Assembly (NCBI GenBank): GCA_937975725.1
Contig: CALJUL010000107.1
Span: forward strand, 13,877 to 77,876
Source: an uncultured Pseudoxanthomonas sp.
GTDB lineage: Bacteria; Pseudomonadota; Gammaproteobacteria; Xanthomonadales; Xanthomonadaceae
Reading direction: 5' to 3'
Length of the DNA: 64,000 nucleotides
Each line of letters starts with the position of its first letter. The first letter of the stretch is position 1. This document shows, one piece after another, positions 43,640 through 51,553 of this stretch. The notes under the pieces are model-generated. The model saw only the letters and a list, made by a program, of their open reading frames with translations, was not told where the DNA came from and made no database searches. Position numbers and translations under genes: made by a program.

Positions 43640-44631
43640 ACCAGTCAATCGAAGTCCTAGACCGCCTCCTCCGCGGCCCCGTCCGGTGGCGGAAGGCACC
43701 TTCCGATCAGGGCACCAAACGGCGACGCCCTTCACTAGCCGAAGATCTACAAACCGTCGCCCGCGTGACCGCAAAGACGCCGGAGGTAATGGTGCGGATA
43801 TCAGGCAAGGCCAAGGGCGCGAAGCACGTCGAAGAACACCTGCGCTACATCACCCGTGACGGTGAGCTGTCCGCCGAGGACGAAAGCGGCCGACTTGTTA
43901 CCGGCCGGCGGATGGTGAAGGAAACCGCAGCTGCCTGGATGGAAGGCAGCACACTCAACCGGCGCAACAACAGCCGGGACACGGTCAACGTCATCCTGTC
44001 GATGCCGCCCGGCACGGACAGGGAGAAGCTCCTGGCCGCCGCGCGCCAGTTCGGCAGGGAGACATTCGGTTCCGACCACTCTTATCTGCTCGTCCGCCAC
44101 GACGACACCGACCATCCGCATTGCCACCTGTCCGTACGCTCCCTCGCCTTCTCGGGCCGTCGCCTGAATCCAAAGCGCGATGACCTGCAGGCATGGCGCG
44201 TCGCCTTCGCGGCGGCCTGCCGCACCCACGGCATTGCCGCCGAGGCCACGCCCAGACGCGCTCGGGGTGCAGTGCGTAAAAGCAAGAGGCAGGCCGTGTT
44301 CCACGCCGACAACGCGAAGCGATCGACGGTGCAGAAGGCGAAGGTGCAGGAAGCTCTGATGGCCGTCATGCGCCCATCGGCTGCGCCGCTCGAACCAGAC
44401 AGGGCGGCGCTGGAGCAGAACGCGCTCGTGCGAGCCGACTGGAAACAGCTTGCCGAAGAACTTTCTCGAGCATCCGCTGGCAAAGGCCAGGCACTTGCAC
44501 ACCAGATCCGCCAGTTCCTCGCCGAAATGCCTGCGGCGGAGACCGAACGAATGCAGCTACAGAAGCAGTTGCGTCGCCATCTCCAACAACAGAAGGAGCA
44601 AGAAGATGCGAAACCCGAAAGGACGCTTTGA
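43636..44631 (+). CDS. MOBP-type relaxase
   Basis: 331 residues. Catalytic Tyr candidate Y71 in L-R-Y-I-T-R-D-G; metal-binding histidines in H155-D-D-T-D-H160-P-H162-C-H164 (motif III). It nicks oriT and pilots the strand into a recipient. C-terminal ~100 residues are helical and charged with no helicase or primase domain, so it is a short mobilization relaxase. No coupling protein follows. Confidence 0.92.
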   Translation: MNQSIEVLDRLLRGPVRWRKAPSDQGTKRRRPSLAEDLQTVARVTAKTPEVMVRISGKAKGAKHVEEHLRYITRDGELSAEDESGRLVTGRRMVKETAAAWMEGSTLNRRNNSRDTVNVILSMPPGTDREKLLAAARQFGRETFGSDHSYLLVRHDDTDHPHCHLSVRSLAFSGRRLNPKRDDLQAWRVAFAAACRTHGIAAEATPRRARGAVRKSKRQAVFHADNAKRSTVQKAKVQEALMAVMRPSAAPLEPDRAALEQNALVRADWKQLAEELSRASAGKGQALAHQIRQFLAEMPAAETERMQLQKQLRRHLQQQKEQEDAKPERTL

Positions 44632-44935
44632 AGACTTGGCCAGTCTCCAGACCGACGAATCCGGCCGTGCAATGCGGATGTTCCTGATGGCCTACGAGTA
44701 CGGGAGCACTACCGTCCCCCTAACCCGATGTGCCGAACTATTCGGCTACTCGCCTGATGAGGCAGCCAAGCGCGCCGCCCGTGCAGCATTGCCCGTACCT
44801 GCGTTCCGATGCGGTAGCCAGAAATCCCCATGGCTGGTCAACGTGGAAGACCTCGCCGACTACATAGAGAGCCAGCGACGCCAGGCACTCCAGGAGTGGC
44901 AGAAGGTCAACGGCATCACGCATCGCCTGTCCTAA
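44606..44935 (+). CDS. PrtN-like regulator overlapping the relaxase gene
   Basis: 109 residues from the ATG at 44606, overlapping the relaxase end by 26 nt. F-L-M-A-Y-E-Y-G-S-T-T-V-P-L-T-R-C-A-E-L-F-G (about 23-44) and L-V-N-V-E-D-L-A-D-Y-I-E match the pyocin-activator PrtN family, small winged-helix regulators often found next to mobilization genes in this lineage. Confidence 0.75.
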   Translation: MRNPKGRFEDLASLQTDESGRAMRMFLMAYEYGSTTVPLTRCAELFGYSPDEAAKRAARAALPVPAFRCGSQKSPWLVNVEDLADYIESQRRQALQEWQKVNGITHRLS

Positions 44936-45048
44936 AATCGCACCAAGGGCGAAGGGTCACGCCCGGCGATTAAGCCGAAGCTCGAGGCATCTCTCCATTG
45001 CGATCCGGCCGCATCCAGCCGGCAATTCACCGCACTAGGAGCAGACCA

Positions 45049-45510
45049 ATGTCCACGGACAAGAACAAGGCGCCAGTCGTCATCACGATCTCGCCTACCC
45101 GCATCGCTACTACATCGATCGAGCCGAACGGCTCCGACACGTGGCACAGCCGCTTCGTACGCCCCATCGTCTCCGCTACAGTCATGGCGGGCATCACCTG
45201 GGTAGCCAGCAGCACTGCTTCACTTGTCGACACGTCAGCCAGCTTCTGGATTGGCATCGCCGGCATGCTCGCCACCGGCATGATTCTGTACCGACAGTTG
45301 CTTCGATCCGGTCTCGTTCCCAACCGTATCGTTGGCGGTGCCCTCGTACTCGTCACGACCCCGCTCCCGGTCGCTTTCTCGATCGCCCCGTTTCTTCAAG
45401 TCAGCCCAACGCTTCTTGCTGCGATCAGCGCCGGCATGGCGGTCGGATGGCTAGGGCATGCGCTTGGCCTGCTCAAGAAGGGAGACGTGCCGTGCACGAC
45501 CGCCGCCTGA
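45049..45510 (+). CDS. Hypothetical membrane protein of the transfer cluster
   Basis: 153 residues from the ATG at 45049, after an AGGAG site. Four hydrophobic segments (about 38-58, 62-80, 95-113, 118-140). No family recognised. It is followed by overlapping lipoprotein and trbL genes, suggesting a membrane component of transfer or exclusion. Confidence 0.6.
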   Translation: MSTDKNKAPVVITISPTRIATTSIEPNGSDTWHSRFVRPIVSATVMAGITWVASSTASLVDTSASFWIGIAGMLATGMILYRQLLRSGLVPNRIVGGALVLVTTPLPVAFSIAPFLQVSPTLLAAISAGMAVGWLGHALGLLKKGDVPCTTAA

Positions 45511-45812
45511 TCCTTCTGATCCTGACAATGGCCTGCGTTGGCGGCTGCTCGATGCAAGACAGCCCAACCGCACGAGTCGAGAGCGAACCGATTGCCGACT
45601 GCCTGACGTTGACCGCACCTCAGAACCGCGAGTACCGGATCGCAGCAAAGCGGGAGTGCCTCGCACAGCCCTCACTTTATGCCCGTATGAAATCCAAGGG
45701 CTGCCTAGTGATCCAGGAGGTAGGCCGCTGCCTCGCGACGAAAGAGGCCCAAGCCAATGGATACGACTCCGCCCAAGTGAATGCCGAAGCAGCCGAAGCG
45801 CGTCGGCGCTGA
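45492..45812 (+). CDS. Small lipoprotein upstream of trbL (TrbK-like position)
   Basis: 106 residues from the GTG at 45492, overlapping the previous gene by 19 nt. Lipobox V-G-G-C at residues 16-19. The mature part has three further Cys (C-L-T, E-C-L, G-C-L, R-C-L region), probably disulfide-bonded. In RP4-type systems a TrbK entry-exclusion lipoprotein sits just before trbL; this gene holds that place, but the sequence is not clearly TrbK. Confidence 0.65.
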   Translation: MHDRRLILLILTMACVGGCSMQDSPTARVESEPIADCLTLTAPQNREYRIAAKRECLAQPSLYARMKSKGCLVIQEVGRCLATKEAQANGYDSAQVNAEAAEARRR

Positions 45813-45825
45813 AAGGAGACAGACC

Positions 45826-46920
45826 ATGGAACCCGATGACCTTCAAATCGCAGGATTCTTGTTCGAGAACGTACAACCCGCCTTCCAGGCCTTCGTCACT
45901 GACGGAAGCACGACCATCATAGGTATCATCGCCACGCCCGCCGTGGTGCTGCTCACGATCTACGTGCTGTTCTGGGGAGTCTCGATGGCTTCGGGCCAAA
46001 TCTCGGAACCGTTTACCGACGGCATGAAGCGCATCGTCCGCATGTGCATCATCGTTGGTTTCGCCCTGACTGCCGGCATCTACCAAGGCACCGTCGTCGA
46101 CTTCTTCATGCAGGCGCCGATGGAGATTGCAGGCCAGGTCGCCATCCCCGGAAGCAATCCGATCGGGGACGACATCAACTCGATGTCGACCATGCTCGAT
46201 CAGGCTGCGGCCAGCGGCTTCGATGTGGCCGCAAAGCCATGGCAGGAAGGTATCGTCATGCACTCGGCAGCCCTCACTGGCGTCAGTGGGGAAGGCCTAC
46301 TGTTCCAAGGCGTTGCGATTCTCCTCTGCACAATCGTCGTGCTTACAGTCGCGATCGCCGCTTGCCTGATCCTGGTCGCCTACTCAGCGCTGACGATACT
46401 CTTGGCTATCGGCCCGCTCTTTGTCTTGTTTGCGTTGCTGCCAGGAACCATGCGCTGGTTCGAATCGTGGCTCGGGCAAGTCGTGAACTATGCGATCGGC
46501 GTGCTGTTGATCGTGCTGGCCGCTTCGCTGATGTTCAAGGTACTCGACACGTTCTTTCAGCACATGGCCACGATGGGCACGGCCGAGATCCTGATGGCCT
46601 CGCTGAAGGCAATCGGCATGGCAGCCTTCGTCCTGGGCGTGATGTTCTCGATGCCTTCGATTGCCGCCGCGCTCGGCGGTGGCGCAGCGGCTTCTGCCAG
46701 TGGATTTGGCGGCCGTCTTGCCTCCCTCGGTTCGGGCGCCGGCAGGATGCTGGCCACTGGCCATTCCAAGCGAGCGATCACTTTCGGGAACAGCGCCATC
46801 GGCAAAGCCATCGGGTCTACCGCCGCTGGCACTGCCAGAGCAGCCAACCATGTGGTGAAGAAGGGATTCGAGATGGCCAGGAAGAAGTCCCTGTCATCCA
46901 ACACCATCAGGGCAGGCTGA
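45826..46920 (+). CDS. trbL: TrbL/VirB6-family type IV secretion membrane protein
   Basis: 364 residues from the ATG at 45826 after AAAGGAG. A leading helical region, then 5-6 membrane segments (about 40-60, 70-90, 165-185, 190-215, 220-245, 265-285) and a Gly/Ser-rich C-terminal tail, the TrbL layout. It is the polytopic inner-membrane channel component of conjugation systems. No other mating-pair gene is present. Confidence 0.85.
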   Translation: MEPDDLQIAGFLFENVQPAFQAFVTDGSTTIIGIIATPAVVLLTIYVLFWGVSMASGQISEPFTDGMKRIVRMCIIVGFALTAGIYQGTVVDFFMQAPMEIAGQVAIPGSNPIGDDINSMSTMLDQAAASGFDVAAKPWQEGIVMHSAALTGVSGEGLLFQGVAILLCTIVVLTVAIAACLILVAYSALTILLAIGPLFVLFALLPGTMRWFESWLGQVVNYAIGVLLIVLAASLMFKVLDTFFQHMATMGTAEILMASLKAIGMAAFVLGVMFSMPSIAAALGGGAAASASGFGGRLASLGSGAGRMLATGHSKRAITFGNSAIGKAIGSTAAGTARAANHVVKKGFEMARKKSLSSNTIRAG

Positions 46921-46936
46921 GCCAAGCCCGAGGGAT

Positions 46937-46983
46937 GTAGCGTGTTGTATGTTGTATTGCGCTACAACATACAACACGGCTAC
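46937..46983. other. Long hairpin after trbL
   Basis: CGTGTTGTATGTTGTA (46941-46956) and TACAACATACAACACG (46963-46978) form 16 perfect pairs around a 6-nt loop; GTAG and CTAC extend the stem with a one-base bulge. No T-run follows, so it may be a binding site or transfer-related structure rather than a simple terminator. The rest of the gap to 47200 holds direct repeats of AAAGTGATG near 47158. Confidence 0.6.
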
Positions 46984-47200
46984 GGAGACCAGCCCTGCTT
47001 CTATGCGACCCTCCAATACCGTCAGCGCCGGTTGAGCAGACCCGAGGAATGCAGCGCAGTTCCCGGGGCCGCGGCTAGTTCCGTACGTGACGGGTCGCAG
47101 ACTGTGCGCCACCCCTCCTCCAGCCTTGACGTTCCGCACGCCACTGGCTATGCGCAGCAAAGTGATGTAAAGTGATGCAACTAATTGCGGAGGCGGTTCC

Positions 47201-47398
47201 ATGCCCGCGAAACGAGGACGGAAGCCGACCGGGAAGCCGCGTGCAATGCGTGTGACGGCAAGCCTTCCCCCAGAGATTTGCGAAACCCTACAGGGCATCG
47301 CCAAGCAAAAGAAAGTGTCCGTCGCATGGGTCATCCGCGACGCGGCCGAGAAGTACGTCGCAGACCAATGGCCGCTGCTCGATAGGAAGCAACCATGA
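47201..47398 (+). CDS. Ribbon-helix-helix (CopG-like) protein
   Basis: 65 residues. R-V-T-A-S-L-P-P-E-I-C-E-T-L (about 17-30) then V-S-V-A-W-V-I-R-D-A-A-E-K-Y is the CopG/Arc-type fold. The stop overlaps the methyltransferase ATG by 4 nt (ATGA), so it is likely a controller of the restriction-modification-like pair that follows. Confidence 0.85.
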   Translation: MPAKRGRKPTGKPRAMRVTASLPPEICETLQGIAKQKKVSVAWVIRDAAEKYVADQWPLLDRKQP

Positions 47399-49059
47399 AC
47401 TTTATTGAGAACGAATCGGCGCAGAAGCTACGCGGTGGTTATTACACACCGGATGACCTCGCTACCTTCCTGTGCGAATGGGTGCTTGAAATCGACCCAA
47501 AGCGCGTCTTGGAGCCGAGCTGCGGCGATGGCGTTTTCCTGGGAGCGCTCCGTCATGCAGGTGCGCCGGCCGAGTTGGCGGTTACCGCTCTTGAGCTGGA
47601 TGAGGTCGAGGCCGCCAAGGCGAAAAAGCGAGCCAAGGAAGCCGGGCTTCAATCGAGCAAGGTTCACGTAGGAGACTTCCTTTCGTGGGCGCTGGAAATG
47701 TACGGCAAGGAAGAAGCAACCTTCGATGCAGTGGTGGGCAATCCGCCGTTCGTGCGCTATCAGTATTTGCCTGCGCCGTTCCAAACGAAGGCTGAGCAGG
47801 TGTTCCGTGAGTTGGAGCTTCCGTTCACGAAGCACACGAACGCTTGGGTACCTTTCATCTTGGCCAGCTTGCGAATGCTTCGTCCCGGCGGTCGTTTGGC
47901 AATGGTCGTGCCAGCGGAAATCATTCACGTGATGCACGCCCAGTCTTTGCGCTCCTATCTAGGCAAGGAGTGTCGCCGTCTGGTCATAGTTGACCCTGAA
48001 GAGCTTTGGTTCGCCGGCACGCTGCAAGGTGCCGTCCTGCTTCTAGCAGAGAAGCGGAAGGATGAAGCTGACAAGGCCGAAGGCCTTGGCATATACGAAG
48101 TCAGGAACCGCGAGTTCTTGCGGTTGAACCCAGCGAAGGTTTTTGCTGCTCCACAGTCGATCAATGGCAAGACCGTGGCCGGCAAGTGGACTCGCGCTCT
48201 ACTGGATAAGGAAACTCGCGATCTATTCGATGAACTTGCTGACCACAAGGAAGTTCACCGTTTCAACGACGTGGCCGATGTAGATGTAGGCATTGTCACA
48301 GGCGCGAACAAGTTCTTTCTGGTGCCCGACGAGGTTGTTGCTAAGCATGGCTTGGAGCGTTGGGCACATCCAATGTTCGGCCGGAGCGAGCATTGCCCGG
48401 GCATCATCTACGACGCAAGACAACACACTGCAAACGCCAAGGCCGGAAATCCGACTAATTTCCTGTGGTTCCCCGACAAAGAGCCGCTTCGATACAAAAA
48501 GGCGAAAGCCTATATCGAGGCTGGAGAAGCGGATTCGCTGCACACCCGCTACAAGTGTCGTATCCGATCGCCGTGGTTCTCGGTTCCTTCGGTTTATTCC
48601 ACCGAAATTGGGATGCTAAAGCGTTCCCATGACCTGCCGCGTCTCATTCTGAACAAGATCGGTGCGTACACAACCGATACGGCTTATCGTATTCGTGTTC
48701 TCAATGGCACTTCGGCGGAGAAGCTTGTGGCTTGCTTCGTCAATGGATTGACCGCATTGAGTGCGGAGCTTGAGGGCCGCCATTACGGCGGCGGCGTTCT
48801 GGAACTCGTGCCATCCGAAATCGAGAAGCTGCTTCTTCCGCTGCCCCGAAAGGCGGAGGTCAGCTTGAAAGACTTGGACAAGAAGATCCGAATGGAATCA
48901 GCAAAGGGTGCTCTCGAATCAAATTCGCGCGTCGTGCTGGGTGGTTTAGGCCTTTCGCGTGCCAAACAGGATCGCGTGCTGGATGGCTGGAAAAGGCTGC
49001 GGAATCGCCGGCATCGCACGTCGAGTGAAGATACAACCGAAGCCAGCGAACCCGTTTAA
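47395..49059 (+). CDS. Eco57I-type N6-adenine DNA methyltransferase
   Basis: 554 residues. SAM motif V-L-E-P-S-C-G-D-G (38-46) and catalytic motif N-P-P-F (116-119) place it with gamma-class N6-adenine methyltransferases. The C-terminal half (about 250-500) resembles the target-recognition region of Eco57I-like enzymes (V-G-I-V-T-G-A-N-K-F-F). It ends overlapping the nuclease gene tail to tail by 4 nt. Probably the modification enzyme of an element-borne system. Confidence 0.9.
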   Translation: MNFIENESAQKLRGGYYTPDDLATFLCEWVLEIDPKRVLEPSCGDGVFLGALRHAGAPAELAVTALELDEVEAAKAKKRAKEAGLQSSKVHVGDFLSWALEMYGKEEATFDAVVGNPPFVRYQYLPAPFQTKAEQVFRELELPFTKHTNAWVPFILASLRMLRPGGRLAMVVPAEIIHVMHAQSLRSYLGKECRRLVIVDPEELWFAGTLQGAVLLLAEKRKDEADKAEGLGIYEVRNREFLRLNPAKVFAAPQSINGKTVAGKWTRALLDKETRDLFDELADHKEVHRFNDVADVDVGIVTGANKFFLVPDEVVAKHGLERWAHPMFGRSEHCPGIIYDARQHTANAKAGNPTNFLWFPDKEPLRYKKAKAYIEAGEADSLHTRYKCRIRSPWFSVPSVYSTEIGMLKRSHDLPRLILNKIGAYTTDTAYRIRVLNGTSAEKLVACFVNGLTALSAELEGRHYGGGVLELVPSEIEKLLLPLPRKAEVSLKDLDKKIRMESAKGALESNSRVVLGGLGLSRAKQDRVLDGWKRLRNRRHRTSSEDTTEASEPV

Positions 49060-50342
49060 TCGATCTCCAAAACAAATCTTTTCGGGTCGGCCTGGTCTCG
49101 GTATAACGAGAGCGTCCGGCCGATGAGGTCGGGCCTGGCCACATAGTCGCGTACCGGTCCCCAGCTAAGGCGCGTCATCGCATTTCGTTGAGCATACGTG
49201 GCGCTTTGTGTGTTGGTGCTGTGGCCAATGCGCAGATCGAACTCGCCATAGCTGATGCCCTTCACGACAAGCTGGAATTTCGCGAAGGTTTCTTCCACGT
49301 TCGCATTCTTGCCTGGACTCCAACTCAGCGCGTCGAACACCTCATCCCGGAAGTAGTGGCGATGATCGACTTCCTCAGGTAGTCGTCCCTTGTCGAGGTT
49401 GATGGAACCTGTCCGATGTGTGGTTTCGCCGTCAGGAACGTCCAAGTCGCGCCGTGTTAGCTCTTTGCTTTCCCACACCAGCTCGTACTGCACTCCGGTT
49501 GCCGATGGCGGCGCAGCCACTGCAGGCGTTGTAGCGGGCGCTGCAACCGCTACAGGCGTGGCGGGCTGGGTGGGTGCAGCCGGGGCAGCGGGCAGCCCTG
49601 TGGCCGCTGTAACGGGCACATTAGGCGGCAGTGCTACTGCGGCGGCTTTTGCTGCACTTGCCGCAGCGGCCTTCTTTGCCGCCAGCAACGCGCTGTATAT
49701 CGGAACGACTTTCAGCTTGATCTTGGGAACAGGGTCATCCGCTGTTGAAGACGCGGTGCTGGCCGGACGGGGTGGAGACGTAGCCAGTTCATCTATCAAT
49801 CGCCCGCTTGCGTGCAACTCATCCAGTTCCGCCGCAGAAGTAATCCTTACGACGTTCTCAGGGTGTTCGGCTGGCTGTTCATCGAGGCTCCGTTCGATGC
49901 TCTCGATTAGCAGCCGGTCAGCCTCATCCTGCATGTCACATTCGACGACGATGCCCGCTTCGATATTGTTGTTCAGCCCACCCGGCGTGAGATTTGCACT
50001 GCCGATGATGAGCTTCGCCTGGTTAGCGCCACGGACGAGATAGAGCTTCGGGTGATAGATGACTCGCCTAGAGCCCGTATCCACGACGTAGAGGGTCACA
50101 CCTTGATCTAGCAGGTGTTTGGCTCCTTGCTGGGAGGTTATGTCATTGCGGATGCCAATGAACGCTGTGGTCTTCGCGCTGTGCGCCTTTAGCTGCGCTT
50201 CGAGCTGCTCTACGCCGCCAAGGTTCACGAACGCCACGCTAACAATAATCCTTTCGATGTCTTCCACATCGAAGAGGCTGATGATCGCGTCTTTGTGGGT
50301 TTTGGGCGTGAAGCCCTGAAGGATGAAGTTCTTCTTTGCCAT
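49056..50342 (-). CDS. Phospholipase D-fold nuclease, putative restriction endonuclease
   Basis: 428 residues from the ATG at 50342. One HKD site: H97-P-K99 with G-S115-A-N117 and E128 (N-N-I-E-A-G), as in PLD-family restriction enzymes such as BfiI/NgoFVII, which act as dimers. Residues about 215-285 are an Ala/Pro/Thr-rich linker; the C-terminal ~140 residues form a separate domain, perhaps DNA recognition. Convergent with the methyltransferase, an R-M-like arrangement. Confidence 0.82.
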   Translation of the reverse strand: MAKKNFILQGFTPKTHKDAIISLFDVEDIERIIVSVAFVNLGGVEQLEAQLKAHSAKTTAFIGIRNDITSQQGAKHLLDQGVTLYVVDTGSRRVIYHPKLYLVRGANQAKLIIGSANLTPGGLNNNIEAGIVVECDMQDEADRLLIESIERSLDEQPAEHPENVVRITSAAELDELHASGRLIDELATSPPRPASTASSTADDPVPKIKLKVVPIYSALLAAKKAAAASAAKAAAVALPPNVPVTAATGLPAAPAAPTQPATPVAVAAPATTPAVAAPPSATGVQYELVWESKELTRRDLDVPDGETTHRTGSINLDKGRLPEEVDHRHYFRDEVFDALSWSPGKNANVEETFAKFQLVVKGISYGEFDLRIGHSTNTQSATYAQRNAMTRLSWGPVRDYVARPDLIGRTLSLYRDQADPKRFVLEID

Positions 50343-50760
50343 AGCTAGATCAGCCCCCGAAACTCGCGTTTCCCACTGCCTGCATGCAACCGACCGCGGC
50401 ACGAGCAATGCACCGCAAGGCGCTTACGTTTTCAGATGCTAACGACACGGATCGCGCCGTTGGCCCCCTGAAGACCGATTCTAGGCGCTGGCACGAAATG
50501 CGGCGATACCGAAAGCAGCACAAGTGCAACACATGACCGGGAAATGACAGTAACCAACTGATTTTTCTACCTTACAGGGAAGCCTCGGTCCAATCCATCA
50601 TCGGGGCAACCGATAGCCTATTACTCTCAGAATAGTCCGCTTTTGTGGGCTTGTACGCTGATTCTATGGGCGTTTTTGGCTTCATGGTAGCCGGATTCTG
50701 CAAGGTTTCTGTCCGTTCCTACGCCTCCGGTGGTACACCGGGTGTCACACAAGGCTTCAT
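50343..50760. other. Element junction region without an intact gene
   Basis: Between the PLD nuclease start and the integrase remnant. It contains the promoter side of the nuclease gene, the middle att site and the stranded dusA 5' fragment (50572-50685). Nothing else recognised. Confidence 0.6.
50572..50685 (-). pseudogene. dusA: Stranded dusA 5' end (middle att site)
   Basis: An open frame of 37 codons starting at the ATG at 50685 and ending TAA. Residues 24-34 read L-S-V-A-P-M-M-D-W-T-E, the dusA active-site start, after a different leader (M-K-P-K-T-P-I-E-S-A-Y …). The att core TCCATCATCGGGGC is at 50594-50607. It is best explained as the replacement dusA start carried by the second element, cut off when the first element inserted beside it. 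Confidence 0.85.
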
Positions 50761-51480
50761 ATGGCACCGATGGGAACGATCACCGCACGCCACCGAAAGG
50801 ATGGCTCTACAGGATACACCGCACGAATCCAGCTCAAGAGCGACGACAAGGTAATCCATAGCAAGGCCGGGCAGGACTTTATCGCCTCGCCGCAAACGCA
50901 CCATCACGAAGCCGAAGCGCCGCGACCTCCGAATCATCGCCAAGGAGGAGAAGCAGGTCCTCACCCACTTCGCCCTGTGCAACATCCACGCCGAGATCCC
51001 AATGCTCACCCTGGTCCGCTTCGCCCTGCTCACTGCACGCCGGCAAGAGGAGATCACTCGCCTCAAGTGGGTGACCTCAACAAGGCGAAGGGAACCGCGC
51101 TGCTGCGCGACCCACGCGCAAGGCCGGCAACGACCGCACGCTCCGTCTGCTCGCGGACGCATGGACGATCATCGGGGCGCAGCCGCGGCCGAGTTTGGCC
51201 GACGGCATATGCTCAAGCCACGCGTCTTCTCTCACGAGCCGAAGTCGGTCAGCGCGTGTTCGCCCGAGCGATGCGGCTCCTCGGGATCGAGGATCCCCAT
51301 TTTCATGATTTGCGCCACGAAGCTACGGCGAGGCTGTTCGAAAATGGCTACTGCATTCATGAGGTTGCGCACTTCACGCTGCACGAATCATGGACGACAC
51401 TCAAGCAGCACACCCAACTCAAGCCCGAGGACGTGCCAGAGCGGCGGGCATTGGATGCCGACACTGTGTCTATAATCGAG
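50761..51480 (+). pseudogene. Degenerate tyrosine recombinase
   Basis: Fragments in different frames match the intact integrase at 37971: M-G-T-I-T-A-R-H-R-K-D-G-S-T-G-Y-T-A (start), then F-A-L-L-T-A-R-R-Q-E-E-I-T-R (frame shifted, 51020s), then H-F-H-D-L-R-H-E-A-T-A-R-L-F-E (51295 on). About 120-150 internal residues are missing and the catalytic Tyr is His (L-K-Q-H-T-Q-L in place of L-K-R-Y-T-H-L). It cannot be active. Confidence 0.9.
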
Positions 51481-51553
51481 CCGCGACGAGTGGCAACGGA
51501 AGGATTGACACTGCGCTCTATTTTCGCCAACCAAAAGGAGGCGCGATATTTTC

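Larger units (their letters stand above)
37789..50612. mobile_element. Integrative mobilizable element at dusA (about 12.8 kb)
   Basis: Bounded by dusA-derived att sequences at both ends. Order: integrase, toxin-antitoxin, small unknowns, repressor, PrtN-like, replication-type HTH protein, candidate oriT, MobC, relaxase, PrtN-like, membrane protein, lipoprotein, TrbL, RHH protein, methyltransferase, PLD nuclease. There is no coupling ATPase or other mating-pair gene besides TrbL, so it should need a helper conjugative system. Less GC-extreme codon use than flanking genes. Confidence 0.8.

Noticed and set aside
43636..46920. Complete conjugative (ICE) transfer system
   Set aside because: Only TrbL and small membrane/lipoprotein genes accompany the relaxase; no VirB4, coupling protein, pilin or core complex.
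37971..50612. Prophage
   Set aside because: Integrase and a phage-type repressor are present, but no capsid, terminase, tail or lysis genes; relaxase and MobC point to a mobilizable element.
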